A stretch of DNA of 64,000 nt. It comes from Bog-473 sp963809825. Its GTDB lineage: Bacteria > Actinomycetota > Acidimicrobiia > Acidimicrobiales > RAAP-2. Below the pieces are notes generated by a model, which was not told where the DNA came from, made no database searches, and worked only from the letters and a program-made list of their open reading frames with translations. A program made the translations under genes and the position numbers. Shown here in pieces: positions 1 through 8,167 of this stretch. The stretch spans positions 372,001 through 436,000 of the forward strand of contig CAWELJ010000003.1 of the NCBI GenBank assembly GCA_963809825.1. The letters are read 5' to 3'. Each line of letters starts with the position of its first letter. Within the stretch, counting starts at the first letter, position 1.

Positions 1-81
1 GCTGAGGTGGATGAGAGCATCCTTCGGGCAAGCAATGACCTGCACCGTGCACTGGTTTCGCTTGGTGATGTGGGCCGATAG
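1..81 (+). CDS. C-terminal end of a protein cut by the window start
   Basis: An open frame runs in from the left edge and ends at TAG (79-81), giving 26 residues with an amphipathic helical look (AEVDESILRASNDLHRALVS). The start and most of the protein lie outside the window, so no family can be assigned. The following 220 bases up to the next gene hold no convincing coding sequence. Confidence 0.35.
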   Translation, partial: AEVDESILRASNDLHRALVSLGDVGR

Positions 82-301
82 GCGAACCAGGTAGGAAGCG
101 CACTGCCGTACGGCACTGGGTCTATGGCAGTGCCGGCTCCCCTCTTTATCAATCGGAGAGGCCGCAGCCGCGTTGTCAGCGTGAAGAGCGGAAGGGCAGC
201 CACGGTACCCGGGTGTGGCAGAAGTGCCGTACGAGGGCACCCACTCCCGGCGTTTTGGGGCACCCCCACTTCGGGGCCAGTGATGCGATTCCCGGTGAGC
301 C

Positions 302-580
302 TTAGCCCCAGTTGGCTTGTGCAGTGCGTATGGCTTCAATCCAGGCGTCGTCAACAGCTACAACAGGGATGACGGTCGATTCCTCGAAGAACGGTGCGTA
401 CGTCGACGAAGCCACAATGTCCGGGGTCTCGCTCTCGACAATGTTGACGAACGTCTTCCCGTCCGCCCCCGCCCACACCGATTCTGTTCCGGCTGGCAGC
501 CCGGCCTTCATGAACACCTCGAATGCCTTGCGTGCGCTGTCGACTCCAGGAGCCAGCCGGCTTATCACGACGTACTTCAT
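302..580 (-). CDS. Small DUF3303-like / dimeric alpha-beta barrel-type protein
   Basis: Encodes 92 residues beginning MKYVVISRLAPGVDSARKAF. The ATG at 580 is preceded on the minus strand by a purine-rich ribosome site (GAGGGAGGTGGG), which decides this start over an in-frame one further upstream. The pattern of an N-terminal beta strand, a helix carrying F/M residues, a 'GxDGKTFVNIVES' strand pair and a C-terminal 'IPVVAVDDAW' resembles small DUF3303 or muconolactone-isomerase-like proteins that form dimeric ferredoxin-fold barrels. No catalytic residues can be named. A relative of similar length and layout lies at 30275-30550. The function is unknown. Confidence 0.6.
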   Translation of the reverse strand: MKYVVISRLAPGVDSARKAFEVFMKAGLPAGTESVWAGADGKTFVNIVESETPDIVASSTYAPFFEESTVIPVVAVDDAWIEAIRTAQANWG

Positions 581-874
581 TACTACCCACCTCCCTCGTA
601 TTGCAGGCGGCCCACGGGATCGTAGAGGTCGCCGCAACCACGTTTCACCCGTTCGGTTCAGGTGTCAACTGTTCGGTACTGCACAGCTACTGACTGGAAG
701 GGTTTCGACCGACCTCATGGTGCTGCCCAAGTGCCCCACCGTGCCGGCAGCGAGGGCACCATTGCCCGATGAGAACCTGCCGAAGGCCTCTACTACGCGT
801 CTTGTCCTTGTGGCGTGAATGGCACTAGCCACACAGTTGGCGAATCGAAGCCCAACGAGACGGAGGACCCCAAA

Positions 875-1165
875 ATGACCAGCACAGAAACCGGCTCGGG
901 CAGCTCCGACCGCGTTATCGAGTCGTTTCATGATGCCGGGAACACGGCGCTTGAAGCGGTTCGGAAGTTCCTTGACACCGTGAACGGTGTCTTTCCCGAC
1001 GTGAGTACAGATGGTCCACGGCAGAAGATCATTGATTCGGCGTTCAAGATGACCGAGGAGCTGGTCGACGCATCGACCCAGCTTGCGGAAAAGGTCGTCA
1101 AGGCGAGTCGAGACGCTCTGAGCGAGGTCGAGAAGGACGGTGGAAGGCTCTCGAAGGGGAGCTGA
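875..1165 (+). CDS. Small helical hypothetical protein
   Basis: Encodes 96 residues starting MTSTETGSGSSDRVIESFHD. The ATG at 875 follows an ACGGAGGA ribosome site, so an in-frame start 60 bases upstream is less likely. After a Ser/Thr-rich head the chain is almost entirely predicted helix with regular hydrophobic spacing (ALEAVRKFLDTVNGVF, KMTEELVDASTQLAEKVVKAS). This is reminiscent of phasin-like or coiled-coil amphipathic proteins, but there is no diagnostic motif. It has no signal peptide or membrane segment. It lies just upstream of the insertion sequence; no function is assigned. Confidence 0.6.
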   Translation: MTSTETGSGSSDRVIESFHDAGNTALEAVRKFLDTVNGVFPDVSTDGPRQKIIDSAFKMTEELVDASTQLAEKVVKASRDALSEVEKDGGRLSKGS

Positions 1166-1258
1166 CGGACACCGCGGCATCCGTCAGTGAGCCATCCCGA
1201 CGGATGGGCGCGTGTGACCTTCACCGAAAGTGCCGAACTGCCCCACCTTCCTGATGCG

Positions 1259-1274
1259 ATGAAGGGGCGGGGCC
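1259..1274 (+). repeat. Left arm of the 16-bp inverted repeat; part of a hairpin
   Basis: ATGAAGGGGCGGGGCC is repeated in inverse orientation at 2706-2721. Its inner part also forms a local perfect 9-bp hairpin, AAGGGGCGG (1262-1270), loop GGCCT, CCGCCCCTT (1276-1284), about 60 bases before the transposase start. The hairpin could be an RNA structural element of the IS, or could limit read-through transcription into the transposase. Confidence 0.6.
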
Positions 1275-1343
1275 TCCGCCCCTTGTGAGATCCGAGCATG
1301 CTCGGTCTTGCAAAAGAAAACCTCGAAAGAGGAGGAGGCCCCT

Positions 1344-2354
1344 ATGGGACAGTACGTCGGAATCGACCTACACAGACGCAGCACGACCATCGTCCGGATG
1401 GCAGAAGACGGCGAGGTGCTCGGCACCGAACGCTTCGTCAGCCAGCCCTTCGAACTAGCCCAGGCCATGGCCGCTGCCGGGCCCGAGCCCGAGGTGGTGC
1501 TCGAATCCACCTATGGCTGGTACTGGGCGGCCGATGTGCTCCAAGACCTCGGCGCCCACGTGCACCTCGCCCATGCGCTCGGCAACAACTGGGGGAACCG
1601 ACGCGTCAAGAACGACGTGCGCGACGCCCAGGACCTGGCCGCCATGTTGGCCCTGGGACGTCTGGCCGAGGGCTGGATCGCGCCGCCAGAGGTCCGAGAG
1701 CTGCGCGAGCTCGTGCGTTATCGCTATTCGCTCATCCGCCACCGCACCAGTGCCAAAGCGCAGATCCACGGGGTCATGGCCAAGAACGGGATCCTGCCCG
1801 TGGTCGGCGAGCTGTGGGGACCGACCGGCCAAGCCCAACTCGACCGTCTCGAGCTCCCCGAGGCCTACGCCCTGCGCCTCGACTCGCTGCGCAACCTGCT
1901 CGACGTCTACGAGGCGGCCATCGCCGAGCTCGATGTGCACATCCATGCCCAACTCAAGGCCGACCCCGGCTATCGGGCCCTGCTCACCTTGCCCGGAGTC
2001 GGCAAGGTCATCGCGGCGATCTTCGTGGCTGAGATTGGTGACATCACCCGCTTCAGCTCGGCCAAGAAGCTCTGCAGTTGGGCCGGGCTCACGCCCAAGC
2101 ACCGCGAGTCCGACGAGGTCGTCCACCGCGGAGAGATCACCAAACAGGGCTCACCGCTGGTCCGCTGGGCGGCCATCGAGGCTGTGGGCAACTACCGGGC
2201 CAAGGGCAACGAGAAGCTACGCGCCGACTACAAGCGCATCGCCGAGCACGCCGGCAAGTACAAGGCCCGCGTGGCCGTCGCCCGCAAGCTGCTCACCCTC
2301 GCTTTCTACGCAATGCGCGACGGGGAGGTCCGATGCCTCGAGGCCGCCGCTTGA
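1344..2354 (+). CDS. IS110-family transposase (DEDD recombinase)
   Basis: Encodes 336 residues from ATG at 1344, behind a GAGGAGG ribosome site. The N-terminal RuvC-like DEDD domain shows the first acidic residue in GIDLHRRST, the Glu in VVLESTYGW, and the paired Asp residues in KNDVRDAQDLA. The C-terminal transposase_20 domain has the helix-hairpin-helix LLTLPGVGKVIAA, SWAGLTPKHRESDE and the catalytic-serine region GEITKQGSPLVRW. The length matches intact family members (about 330-400) and no frame break is seen, so it is probably functional. Enzymes of this family use a bridge RNA to pair donor and target DNA; that is family knowledge, not shown here. Confidence 0.93.
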   Translation: MGQYVGIDLHRRSTTIVRMAEDGEVLGTERFVSQPFELAQAMAAAGPEPEVVLESTYGWYWAADVLQDLGAHVHLAHALGNNWGNRRVKNDVRDAQDLAAMLALGRLAEGWIAPPEVRELRELVRYRYSLIRHRTSAKAQIHGVMAKNGILPVVGELWGPTGQAQLDRLELPEAYALRLDSLRNLLDVYEAAIAELDVHIHAQLKADPGYRALLTLPGVGKVIAAIFVAEIGDITRFSSAKKLCSWAGLTPKHRESDEVVHRGEITKQGSPLVRWAAIEAVGNYRAKGNEKLRADYKRIAEHAGKYKARVAVARKLLTLAFYAMRDGEVRCLEAAA

Positions 2355-2705
2355 GTCTCGGCCACGGACCGACGCGAGCTCGACTAACGCCGTGGCCCAC
2401 CGACTCTGGTGTGGCCGTCGTTTCTGATTGAGCCCGTCGGGACGTGGCCGAACCCCATCATGTGCGGAGATCGACGAATGAATGGCTGGCTGCCCACGGG
2501 AGCGTGACAGAACCCAAGCAGTGATGGGAACTCGCAGTACCACATAGGCGTCCTCGGACAGGATGCGCCGCTCGCCGCCGGCGTCAACGCCAAGCCTTCG
2601 GCGGGCATCGCCCGACGTTGACCCCGACGTCTCGCTGGCGCGCGCTCTCGTGCAGGACGCCGATGGGTGAATCAGGAACGATCGACAGAGAAAGGCTCTT
2701 GATCC
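2355..2705 (+). other. Non-coding right end of the IS; candidate bridge-RNA region
   Basis: About 350 bases between the transposase stop and the right inverted repeat hold no convincing gene. Two imperfect 27-base direct repeats sharing CGGGA..CGTG..GAACCC..CA.GTG lie at 2438-2464 and 2497-2523. In IS1111-type members of IS110 the guide RNA with donor- and target-recognition loops is encoded on this side, so the repeats could belong to such loops. This is inference without a folded model. From 2722 to 2803 nothing is recognised. Confidence 0.35.
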
Positions 2706-2721
2706 GGCCCCGCCCCTTCAT
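2706..2721 (-). repeat. Right arm of the IS inverted repeat
   Basis: GGCCCCGCCCCTTCAT, the exact complement of 1259-1274. A perfect 16-bp match 1.4 kb apart around a transposase is unlikely to be chance even in GC-rich DNA. Confidence 0.6.
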
Positions 2722-2803
2722 GTACGGCGTTCGGGGACAGGGGTGGGTTTGATCTCCCTGAGACTCTCGTGACTGAGCGCCCGTCGCGAAGGTCGTCAAA
2801 CAA

Positions 2804-3184
2804 TCAAGACCCGCTTCTCACGTCGACTTCTGGCAGTCCGCCCGCATCGAACACTCGTGATCTGATGATGAAGTGGTGATCTGGGCCAGCCGGGAGTGAG
2901 AAGCCTTCAGGGTCACCCTCTCCGACGTCGAGAATCAGCTGGGTGTGCTTCCACGCCTCGTATTGGCGATGATCGATGTAGAACGGGCAACCACCCACGT
3001 GGCCCAGGAGCACGTCATGATCGCCGATGACGAACTCACCGTCTGCGAAACACATCGGCATGCTGCCGTCGCAACATCCCCCTGACTGGAAGAACATGAC
3101 CGGACCGTGCTCAGTGACCAGGTTTGCGATGGCACTTAGCGCGGCCGGGCTGGCGAGCACCGCCGATCTGTCCGAGGGGCCCAC
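2804..3184 (-). CDS. DUF779 family protein, aldehyde dehydrogenase partner
   Basis: Encodes 126 residues with the DUF779 hallmark FFQSGGCCDGSMPMC near residue 35, which holds a Cys pair likely to bind metal or to be redox active, and the conserved GCPFYIDHRQYEAWKHTQLILDV region. DUF779 proteins are typically encoded directly after acetaldehyde or chloroacetaldehyde dehydrogenases and are thought to assist them. Here the gene starts 8 bases after the aldehyde dehydrogenase stop, so the two form an operon. Length agrees with the family. The biochemical role remains undefined. Confidence 0.85.
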   Translation of the reverse strand: MGPSDRSAVLASPAALSAIANLVTEHGPVMFFQSGGCCDGSMPMCFADGEFVIGDHDVLLGHVGGCPFYIDHRQYEAWKHTQLILDVGEGDPEGFSLPAGPDHHFIIRSRVFDAGGLPEVDVRSGS

Positions 3185-3192
3185 TGGGCGGC

Positions 3193-4764
3193 TCAGAAGA
3201 ACCCGAGCGGCTTGGTGCTGTAGCTCACCAGGAGGTTCTTCGTCTGGGAGTAGTGCTCCAACATCATCTGGTGGTTCTCACGGCCGACTCCAGAGATTTT
3301 GTAGCCGCCGAAGGCTGCTCCTGCGGGGTAGAGGTGGTAGCAGTTGGTCCACACCCGCCCGGCCTTGATGGCGCGGCCCATGCGATAGGCGAGGTTTCCA
3401 TTGCGCGTCCACACCCCGGCTCCAAGGCCGTAGAGGGTGTCGTTGGCGATGCGGACTGCGTCGGCTTCGTCGCTGAATGTGGTCACCGCGAGCACCGGAC
3501 CGAAGATCTCCTCTTGGAAGATCCGCATCTCGTTATGGCCCCTGAGCACAGTCGGCTGAAAGTAGTACCCATCCTCGAGGTCTCCGCCCAGGTGGGATCG
3601 CTCGCCACCGATCAGGCACTCCGCCCCTTCTTGGCGACCGATATCGACGTAGGAGGCGATCTTCTCGATCTGCTGGACCGAGACTTGGGGCCCGATCATG
3701 GTGGCCGGGTCGAGTGGGTTGCCCTGGCGGATCAACTTGATCCGTTCAAGACAGCGCTCCATGAAGCGGTCGTAGATCGATTCGTGAATGAGTGCCCGGG
3801 ACGGGCACGTGCAGACCTCGCCCTTGTTGAAGGCGTACAGCACGAGCCCCTCGATGGCCTTGTCCAAGTACTCGTCGTCCTCGTCCATCACGTCAGCGAA
3901 GAAGATGTTGGGCGACTTCCCGCCGAGCTCGACGGTCGAGGGAATCAGGTTCTGAGCGGCGTACTGCATAATCAGCCGACCGGTGGTCGTCTCCCCCGTG
4001 AATCCGATCTTGGCGATCCGCGGGCTCGAGGCCAAGGCCTTGCCGATCTCTCCGCCCGGACCGGTGACGATGTTGATCACGCCAGGCGGCACGACGTCGG
4101 CAATGACTTCGGCCAGCTTGAGGATGGACCACGGAGTCGGTGACGCCGGCTTGACCACGGTGCAGTTGCCGGCGGCGAGGGCGGGCGCAATCTTCCAGGC
4201 TGCCATCAGCAGCGGGAAGTTGAAGGGGATGATCTGCCCGACCACGCCGAGGGGCTCGTGGAAGTGGTAGGCGATAGTGTCCTTGTCGATCTCGGTCGAA
4301 CGACCCTCGAGCGATCGGGTTGCCCCGGCGAAGTAGCGGAAGTGGTCAACCGCCAAAGGGATGTCGGCGGCGAGGGTCTCGCGCACCGGCTTTCCGTTCT
4401 CGAAGGTCTCCGCCACTGCCAGCATCTCGAGGTTGGCTTCGATGGCGTCCGCGATGGCGTTGAGCACAACCGCCCGCTCGGTCAGAGAGGTCTCGCCCCA
4501 GGCGTCTTTGGCGCCGTGCGCGGCATCAAGTGCGAGCTCGACATCCTCAGCGGTTGAACGGGCCACCTCGCAAAATGGCTTGCCATCGACGGGGCTCACA
4601 TTGGTCATATAGCCGCCCTTGACGGGTGGCACCCACTTGCCCCCGATGAAGTTGTCGTACCGGGGCTTGAGCTCGACAATGCTGCCCGCTCGGCCCGGGG
4701 CGACGAACGCCGAACTCCGCACGGACTCCGTCTCGGACAATGTTGGATCTGCGGTCAGGGTCAT
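3193..4764 (-). CDS. NAD-dependent aldehyde dehydrogenase (ExaC/AcoD type)
   Basis: Encodes 523 residues. The ATG at 4764 follows a GTGGAGG ribosome site, so the in-frame GTG 12 bases upstream is part of that site rather than the start. The enzyme oxidises short aliphatic aldehydes, acetaldehyde in the named relatives, to the acid with NAD+. Visible features are oxyanion Asn in IIPFNFPLLMAAWK, cofactor loop GFTGETTTGR, general base Glu in STVELGGKSPN, and catalytic Cys in NKGEVCTCPSRAL. The long C-terminal extension (HYSQTKNLLVSYS) is typical of the AldB/ExaC group. DUF779 follows immediately. The roughly 250 bases upstream to the next gene hold its presumed promoter, with no clear motif. Confidence 0.9.
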   Translation of the reverse strand: MTLTADPTLSETESVRSSAFVAPGRAGSIVELKPRYDNFIGGKWVPPVKGGYMTNVSPVDGKPFCEVARSTAEDVELALDAAHGAKDAWGETSLTERAVVLNAIADAIEANLEMLAVAETFENGKPVRETLAADIPLAVDHFRYFAGATRSLEGRSTEIDKDTIAYHFHEPLGVVGQIIPFNFPLLMAAWKIAPALAAGNCTVVKPASPTPWSILKLAEVIADVVPPGVINIVTGPGGEIGKALASSPRIAKIGFTGETTTGRLIMQYAAQNLIPSTVELGGKSPNIFFADVMDEDDEYLDKAIEGLVLYAFNKGEVCTCPSRALIHESIYDRFMERCLERIKLIRQGNPLDPATMIGPQVSVQQIEKIASYVDIGRQEGAECLIGGERSHLGGDLEDGYYFQPTVLRGHNEMRIFQEEIFGPVLAVTTFSDEADAVRIANDTLYGLGAGVWTRNGNLAYRMGRAIKAGRVWTNCYHLYPAGAAFGGYKISGVGRENHQMMLEHYSQTKNLLVSYSTKPLGFF

Positions 4765-5016
4765 TGTTGCCTCCACGTTGCCTCGACTAATGCGAGAAAC
4801 GTGCGTCGGGCGGTCGCGAGGCGACTCGTATCAACGGCATCGTCCCTCACGACCTACCGTACGATTGCGGTCGCTGCGCGGGTAGGGCCGAAGGTCCCCG
4901 AACCAATTCTCCGTCGACGCCGGGTCGAGAATGAGGAATTACGCCGACCTCGGGGTCACATGTCGATCAATCCAGAACTGCCACCAGGCCGGCAGCGTAC
5001 GGGGATAGTCCAGCCC

Positions 5017-5676
5017 TCAGGCGGTAGAGGCTGTGCCACCGCCGGTGAAGGTATCCGTGGAGGGCAACTTGCGATATTGACGGAGGGCCATCGAAACGAG
5101 AGCCGATCGGGTGAACGTGCCGCTTGACGTGACAACCATTGCAAATACATTGGAGCGAGCCGTAGTGATGGCCTCGGCCTGCAGTCCATTCGGTGACTTC
5201 GAACACTCGACGAAACCCGAATTCGGAACCTGATCGACCTTGTTATAAGCGAGGGGCGCTGAGCCCGACGCACCTGAGCAGAACGTCCCACCGGCGGCAG
5301 ATGCTGCTGCACCAGCCTGTTGAGCAAGTTGGGCGGGAGTCTCTCCGGGCACATCCAGAGCGCTTAGCAGAATCACCACGAATCGAGTCCTCGAGCCTCG
5401 TTGGTGCCAGCCCTCTGCCGCGGTAGAAACTGTGGTGCCAGTCCCTCGTAGGCCATTTCGTTCGGCAGCAGCGATCCCGCTTGCGGACGTCGTCAGTCCG
5501 ACTGGCGACGCCGCGATACCGCGTACAAATGGATCGGAAATGACGTGGACATCGAGTTGATGATCGCCCGCCGCAGATGCGGATCCCAAACCAACGAAAA
5601 GGACTGAGACCGCACACATGACAGCGATCACTCCTCGGTGAGCGGCACCGATCCGAGGCGCCCGACGAGTTGTCAT
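5017..5676 (-). CDS. Secreted protein of unknown function
   Basis: Encodes 219 residues. The N-terminus carries basic residues (TTRRAPRIGAAHR), a hydrophobic core (GVIAVMCAVSVLFVGLG) and a likely signal peptidase I site after SASA/A, so it should be exported. The mature part is rich in Ala, Ser, Thr and Gly and has two Cys (GGTFCSG, GFVECSK) that could form a disulfide. No recognised domain is present; the segment NSGFVECSKSPNG..AEAITTARSNVFAMVV looks globular. It stands alone in its strand context. The 200 bases between it and the next gene downstream show nothing recognisable. Confidence 0.6.
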   Translation of the reverse strand: MTTRRAPRIGAAHRGVIAVMCAVSVLFVGLGSASAAGDHQLDVHVISDPFVRGIAASPVGLTTSASGIAAAERNGLRGTGTTVSTAAEGWHQRGSRTRFVVILLSALDVPGETPAQLAQQAGAAASAAGGTFCSGASGSAPLAYNKVDQVPNSGFVECSKSPNGLQAEAITTARSNVFAMVVTSSGTFTRSALVSMALRQYRKLPSTDTFTGGGTASTA

Positions 5677-5875
5677 TGCTCGGAGCCGCGCCTCGCGCGC
5701 AGAATGGCACCGTCCCGCCAGGAATCCGTCACGCTAGCCATTTCATCAGAGCAATCCACGTGAGACAAAACCACGGTATGTCCCCTTACGTCATCCTTCA
5801 TAGGAGGGCGTAAGCGCCCCCTGCCGGCGTTCGGGGTCACTCTGGATCGTCGGGATCGACATTCTGCGCCCTTCG

Positions 5876-6259
5876 TCAGCGAGGCTCCTTGTCACGCCGT
5901 TCGCGGCGATCGATGAACGTTCGCCGTGCGAGAGCGAACCAGCAGAGGACGGCCACACCGGACAGGATCGCGGGAACTGGGTGACCAAGCAGAATGGAGG
6001 CCCCGATCGCACACCCGAAGGCAGTGAGATTCGCCGCGACGTCGTAGACGGGGGCGATGAATCGCTGGTTCATGACATGGGCGACAGCTATGAGGACACC
6101 ACACGCGAAGGTCGCGGACAGCAGAAGACTCACCACGGTCGCAGTCTGGCCGAAACCCCGTCCACTATCCGCCAATTCCGCTGGGTGCCACCGTTGATCG
6201 TCTATCCCAAGGTGCCGGTCAGCTGCACCCCGGGCCGGCGTACTGGGGCAGGTGCTCAT
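5876..6259 (-). CDS. Small membrane protein of unknown function
   Basis: Encodes 127 residues starting MSTCPSTPARGAADRHLG. The ATG at 6259 overlaps the stop of the upstream HIT gene in an ATGA, which supports translational coupling and decides this start. After a polar head of about 40 residues come about three hydrophobic segments (TATVVSLLLSATFACGVLIA, YDVAANLTAFGCAIGASIL, VPAILSGVAVLCWFALA) and a basic tail RRTFIDRRERRDKEPR, predicted inside. No family is recognised. Coupling to a HIT protein suggests co-expression, not a specific function. Confidence 0.6.
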   Translation of the reverse strand: MSTCPSTPARGAADRHLGIDDQRWHPAELADSGRGFGQTATVVSLLLSATFACGVLIAVAHVMNQRFIAPVYDVAANLTAFGCAIGASILLGHPVPAILSGVAVLCWFALARRTFIDRRERRDKEPR

Positions 6260-6669
6260 CCGTCGAACCAAGTTGTCAATCGATCGATCAGGTCGTCAAT
6301 AGGTGCGACATTCGAAGTCCCGGAAGGCCAGGTGGTGAATCCATCGCCTTCCCATCTGGGGACCACGTGAAAGTGAAGATGGAACACCGACTGTTCTGAG
6401 TGTGGACCGCTCGCATTCAATACGTTGACTCCCCCGGCCTCCAAGGTCTCCCGCATGGCCACGGAGAGACGTTTGACGAGAAGCATGGTGGCTTCTAGAT
6501 CTGGGCTGCTCACTTCGAATAGGTCCGCGGAGTGGATAAGCGGCGCCACCAACGAATGGCCGGGTGCCAAGATCCCATCTACGGGCAGGAACGCGATTGC
6601 ACGGTCGGTTCGGTGGAGCACGACCGCCGGGGCCCGCTCGGCAGCAATCTCGCAGAATACGCAGGACAT
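6256..6669 (-). CDS. HIT family nucleotide hydrolase or transferase
   Basis: Encodes 137 residues with the histidine-triad signature SVFHLHFHVVPRW near residue 95 and an N-terminal CVFCEIAAERAPA segment, typical of Hint/HinT-branch proteins that hydrolyse AMP-lysine or other nucleoside phosphoramidates. The central His of HxHxH is the nucleophile in the family. Length matches single-domain HIT proteins. It is followed by a coupled small membrane protein. The exact substrate cannot be read from the sequence. Confidence 0.9.
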   Translation of the reverse strand: MSCVFCEIAAERAPAVVLHRTDRAIAFLPVDGILAPGHSLVAPLIHSADLFEVSSPDLEATMLLVKRLSVAMRETLEAGGVNVLNASGPHSEQSVFHLHFHVVPRWEGDGFTTWPSGTSNVAPIDDLIDRLTTWFDG

Positions 6670-6780
6670 CTCTCTACGATGTCATTCTCTCAGCTGGCCC
6701 GGTACACCTACACATTGGGTGATGGGCGGGCCGCCGTCGACGGCGGATCCTCTCGGGCGTAGGCCGGTACCTTCCGTCGC

Positions 6781-7638
6781 TCAGGGACTATTTCCGAAAG
6801 ATTGTGGGTCGAGCAATTTCGCCACAAGTGCGTCGCGAATCGCCTCGTGCTGCGGCCGAAACTTGCCCTCAAACCACTCGAGGTGGAGAAGTTCGATGAT
6901 TAAGGCGGAGAGCCAGAACACGGTTGGGTCGGTACGGATCCGGTCCTCCACGGCGGATCTGGCGTCTGGGAGGTCAATGAGCACGAACCACAGGAAGGCC
7001 AAGTCATAACCGTCTGGGTAGAGCCCCGCCCACTCCCAGTCGAGGAGAAAGAATCCGTCGTCGGACGCCACGATGTTGCTCGGGTTGATGTCGGCGTGTG
7101 CAAAGACCCATCGGATCTCGATTCGCGAGCTGATCCGTTGCAGGCCCTGGTACTCGCTCTCACTGAGCAGCCCGATCTGAAGTGCCCGGCGTAACCGGCT
7201 CTGGATCGGGAGCTTGCGGAGCCAGCGGGGCCGAGGGCGGTAGGAGCGGAGGGATGTCGCGAGAGAGATGAGCCCTTCGAGGTCCTGGCCGGCCAGGTCG
7301 AGGGGAAATTTGGGGCCCAGTCGGTGGCCCACGACGGCCTCGAACTCGAGCGCAAGAGCCCTTCTGTCATGACAAACCAGTCGAGGTGTCGGTACTGGCG
7401 GGCGATGACGCGTGAGGAGCTGGTTGACCCGCAGCTCGTAGGCGAAATGGCGGGTCCAGGGTTCAGAGCCTGAATAGTGATGGTCGAGGATCGTGGTTCG
7501 CGGACCGAGTTTGTCGGCGTTAGCTGTGGGTTCGTAGCGCTTTGTGACCCGGGTGCCGTCGAGGGACCACCGAATCGTCGACAGGCTGGTTCGAACCACG
7601 TCCGGTGAGCTGATCACTGTGTCATCGTTTCCTCTCAT
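6781..7638 (-). CDS. Phosphotransferase of the APH / choline-kinase fold
   Basis: Encodes 285 residues. The C-terminal half has the catalytic loop FAHADINPSNIV (HxDxxxxN) followed by the metal-binding DWE in FLLDWEWAGLYPDGYDLAFL, both characteristic of the aminoglycoside phosphotransferase Pfam family. The N-terminal lobe is weakly conserved (TKRYEPTANADKLGPRT). Substrates of such stand-alone proteins range from aminoglycosides to small metabolites and lipids, so resistance should not be assumed. The gene is transcribed alone, with flanking genes on the opposite strand or separated by about 100 bases. Confidence 0.8.
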   Translation of the reverse strand: MRGNDDTVISSPDVVRTSLSTIRWSLDGTRVTKRYEPTANADKLGPRTTILDHHYSGSEPWTRHFAYELRVNQLLTRHRPPVPTPRLVCHDRRALALEFEAVVGHRLGPKFPLDLAGQDLEGLISLATSLRSYRPRPRWLRKLPIQSRLRRALQIGLLSESEYQGLQRISSRIEIRWVFAHADINPSNIVASDDGFFLLDWEWAGLYPDGYDLAFLWFVLIDLPDARSAVEDRIRTDPTVFWLSALIIELLHLEWFEGKFRPQHEAIRDALVAKLLDPQSFGNSP

Positions 7639-7734
7639 CTCAACGATCAGGTCTGATCAAGTTAAGCCAGGGTTGCGACGGAGGGGCCCGCAGCCCGGCG
7701 GACTGGGACACCTCGTGGCTCCTAGGATTGAGCC

Positions 7735-8112
7735 ATGGACGCCGAGTCCGCTAGCTGGTATCGAGAAGCAGCCGAGGCGGTGCTTCGACCAATGGCCGAC
7801 GCAGAGTCCGCTTTCAACGCTGCCTATAGAGGCGGCAGGCAGGCTGCGATTGCAAAGGCCTGCACGCATCTCGAGAAGACTGCCCACCAGGTGGAAGCGT
7901 GGTCCGCCTCAAACCGTTGCCCGTCATCGGATGCTGAGATTCACCTGAATGGCCGAGTGCGCGCGTGTCTTCGAATCGTGAAGTGCTTGTCCGCCACCAT
8001 GGTGAGGGCGGAACTTGAAGAGCGAAGGGCCTTCGAAGTCGCTGACCTACAACACAAGATCCTCTGGCACCGTGACGCCATTGCAACCTGGGCCACGAAG
8101 TCGAACGAATAG
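7735..8112 (+). CDS. Helical hypothetical protein
   Basis: Encodes 125 residues, mostly predicted helix (WYREAAEAVLRPMADAESAF, ARACTHLEK-like repeats, RAELEERRAFEVADLQHKIL), with three Cys and several Trp and His residues. An AGGA ribosome site precedes the ATG. It has no signal peptide, membrane helix or recognised motif. It lies 55 bases before a DUF4304 gene on the same strand and may share its transcript. The function is unknown. Confidence 0.5.
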   Translation: MDAESASWYREAAEAVLRPMADAESAFNAAYRGGRQAAIAKACTHLEKTAHQVEAWSASNRCPSSDAEIHLNGRVRACLRIVKCLSATMVRAELEERRAFEVADLQHKILWHRDAIATWATKSNE

Positions 8113-8167
8113 CAGCGCTCAAGTCTGGCGGTAGGGGGCACTCTTGCGACGGTAGCTTGGACCTCCG

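Larger units (their letters stand above)
1259..2721 (+). mobile_element. IS110-family insertion sequence (about 1.46 kb between inverted repeats)
   Basis: The element contains one transposase gene (1344-2354) and a long non-coding right part. A perfect 16-bp inverted repeat, ATGAAGGGGCGGGGCC at 1259-1274 and its complement at 2706-2721, brackets it and is taken as the approximate limits. IS110-family elements in general lack terminal repeats, but the IS1111 subgroup has short subterminal ones and carries its guide ('bridge') RNA downstream of the transposase, which fits the 350-bp non-coding stretch here. The exact ends and core dinucleotide cannot be fixed from one copy. Confidence 0.6.

Noticed and set aside
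124..372. 82-codon plus-strand frame near the left edge
   Set aside because: Composition is Arg/Ser/Pro-rich, no ribosome site, and its second half is antisense to the small gene at 302-580.
6781..7638. Aminoglycoside resistance function for the phosphotransferase
   Set aside because: Only general APH-fold motifs are visible; the N-lobe and substrate region do not match a specific APH subfamily.
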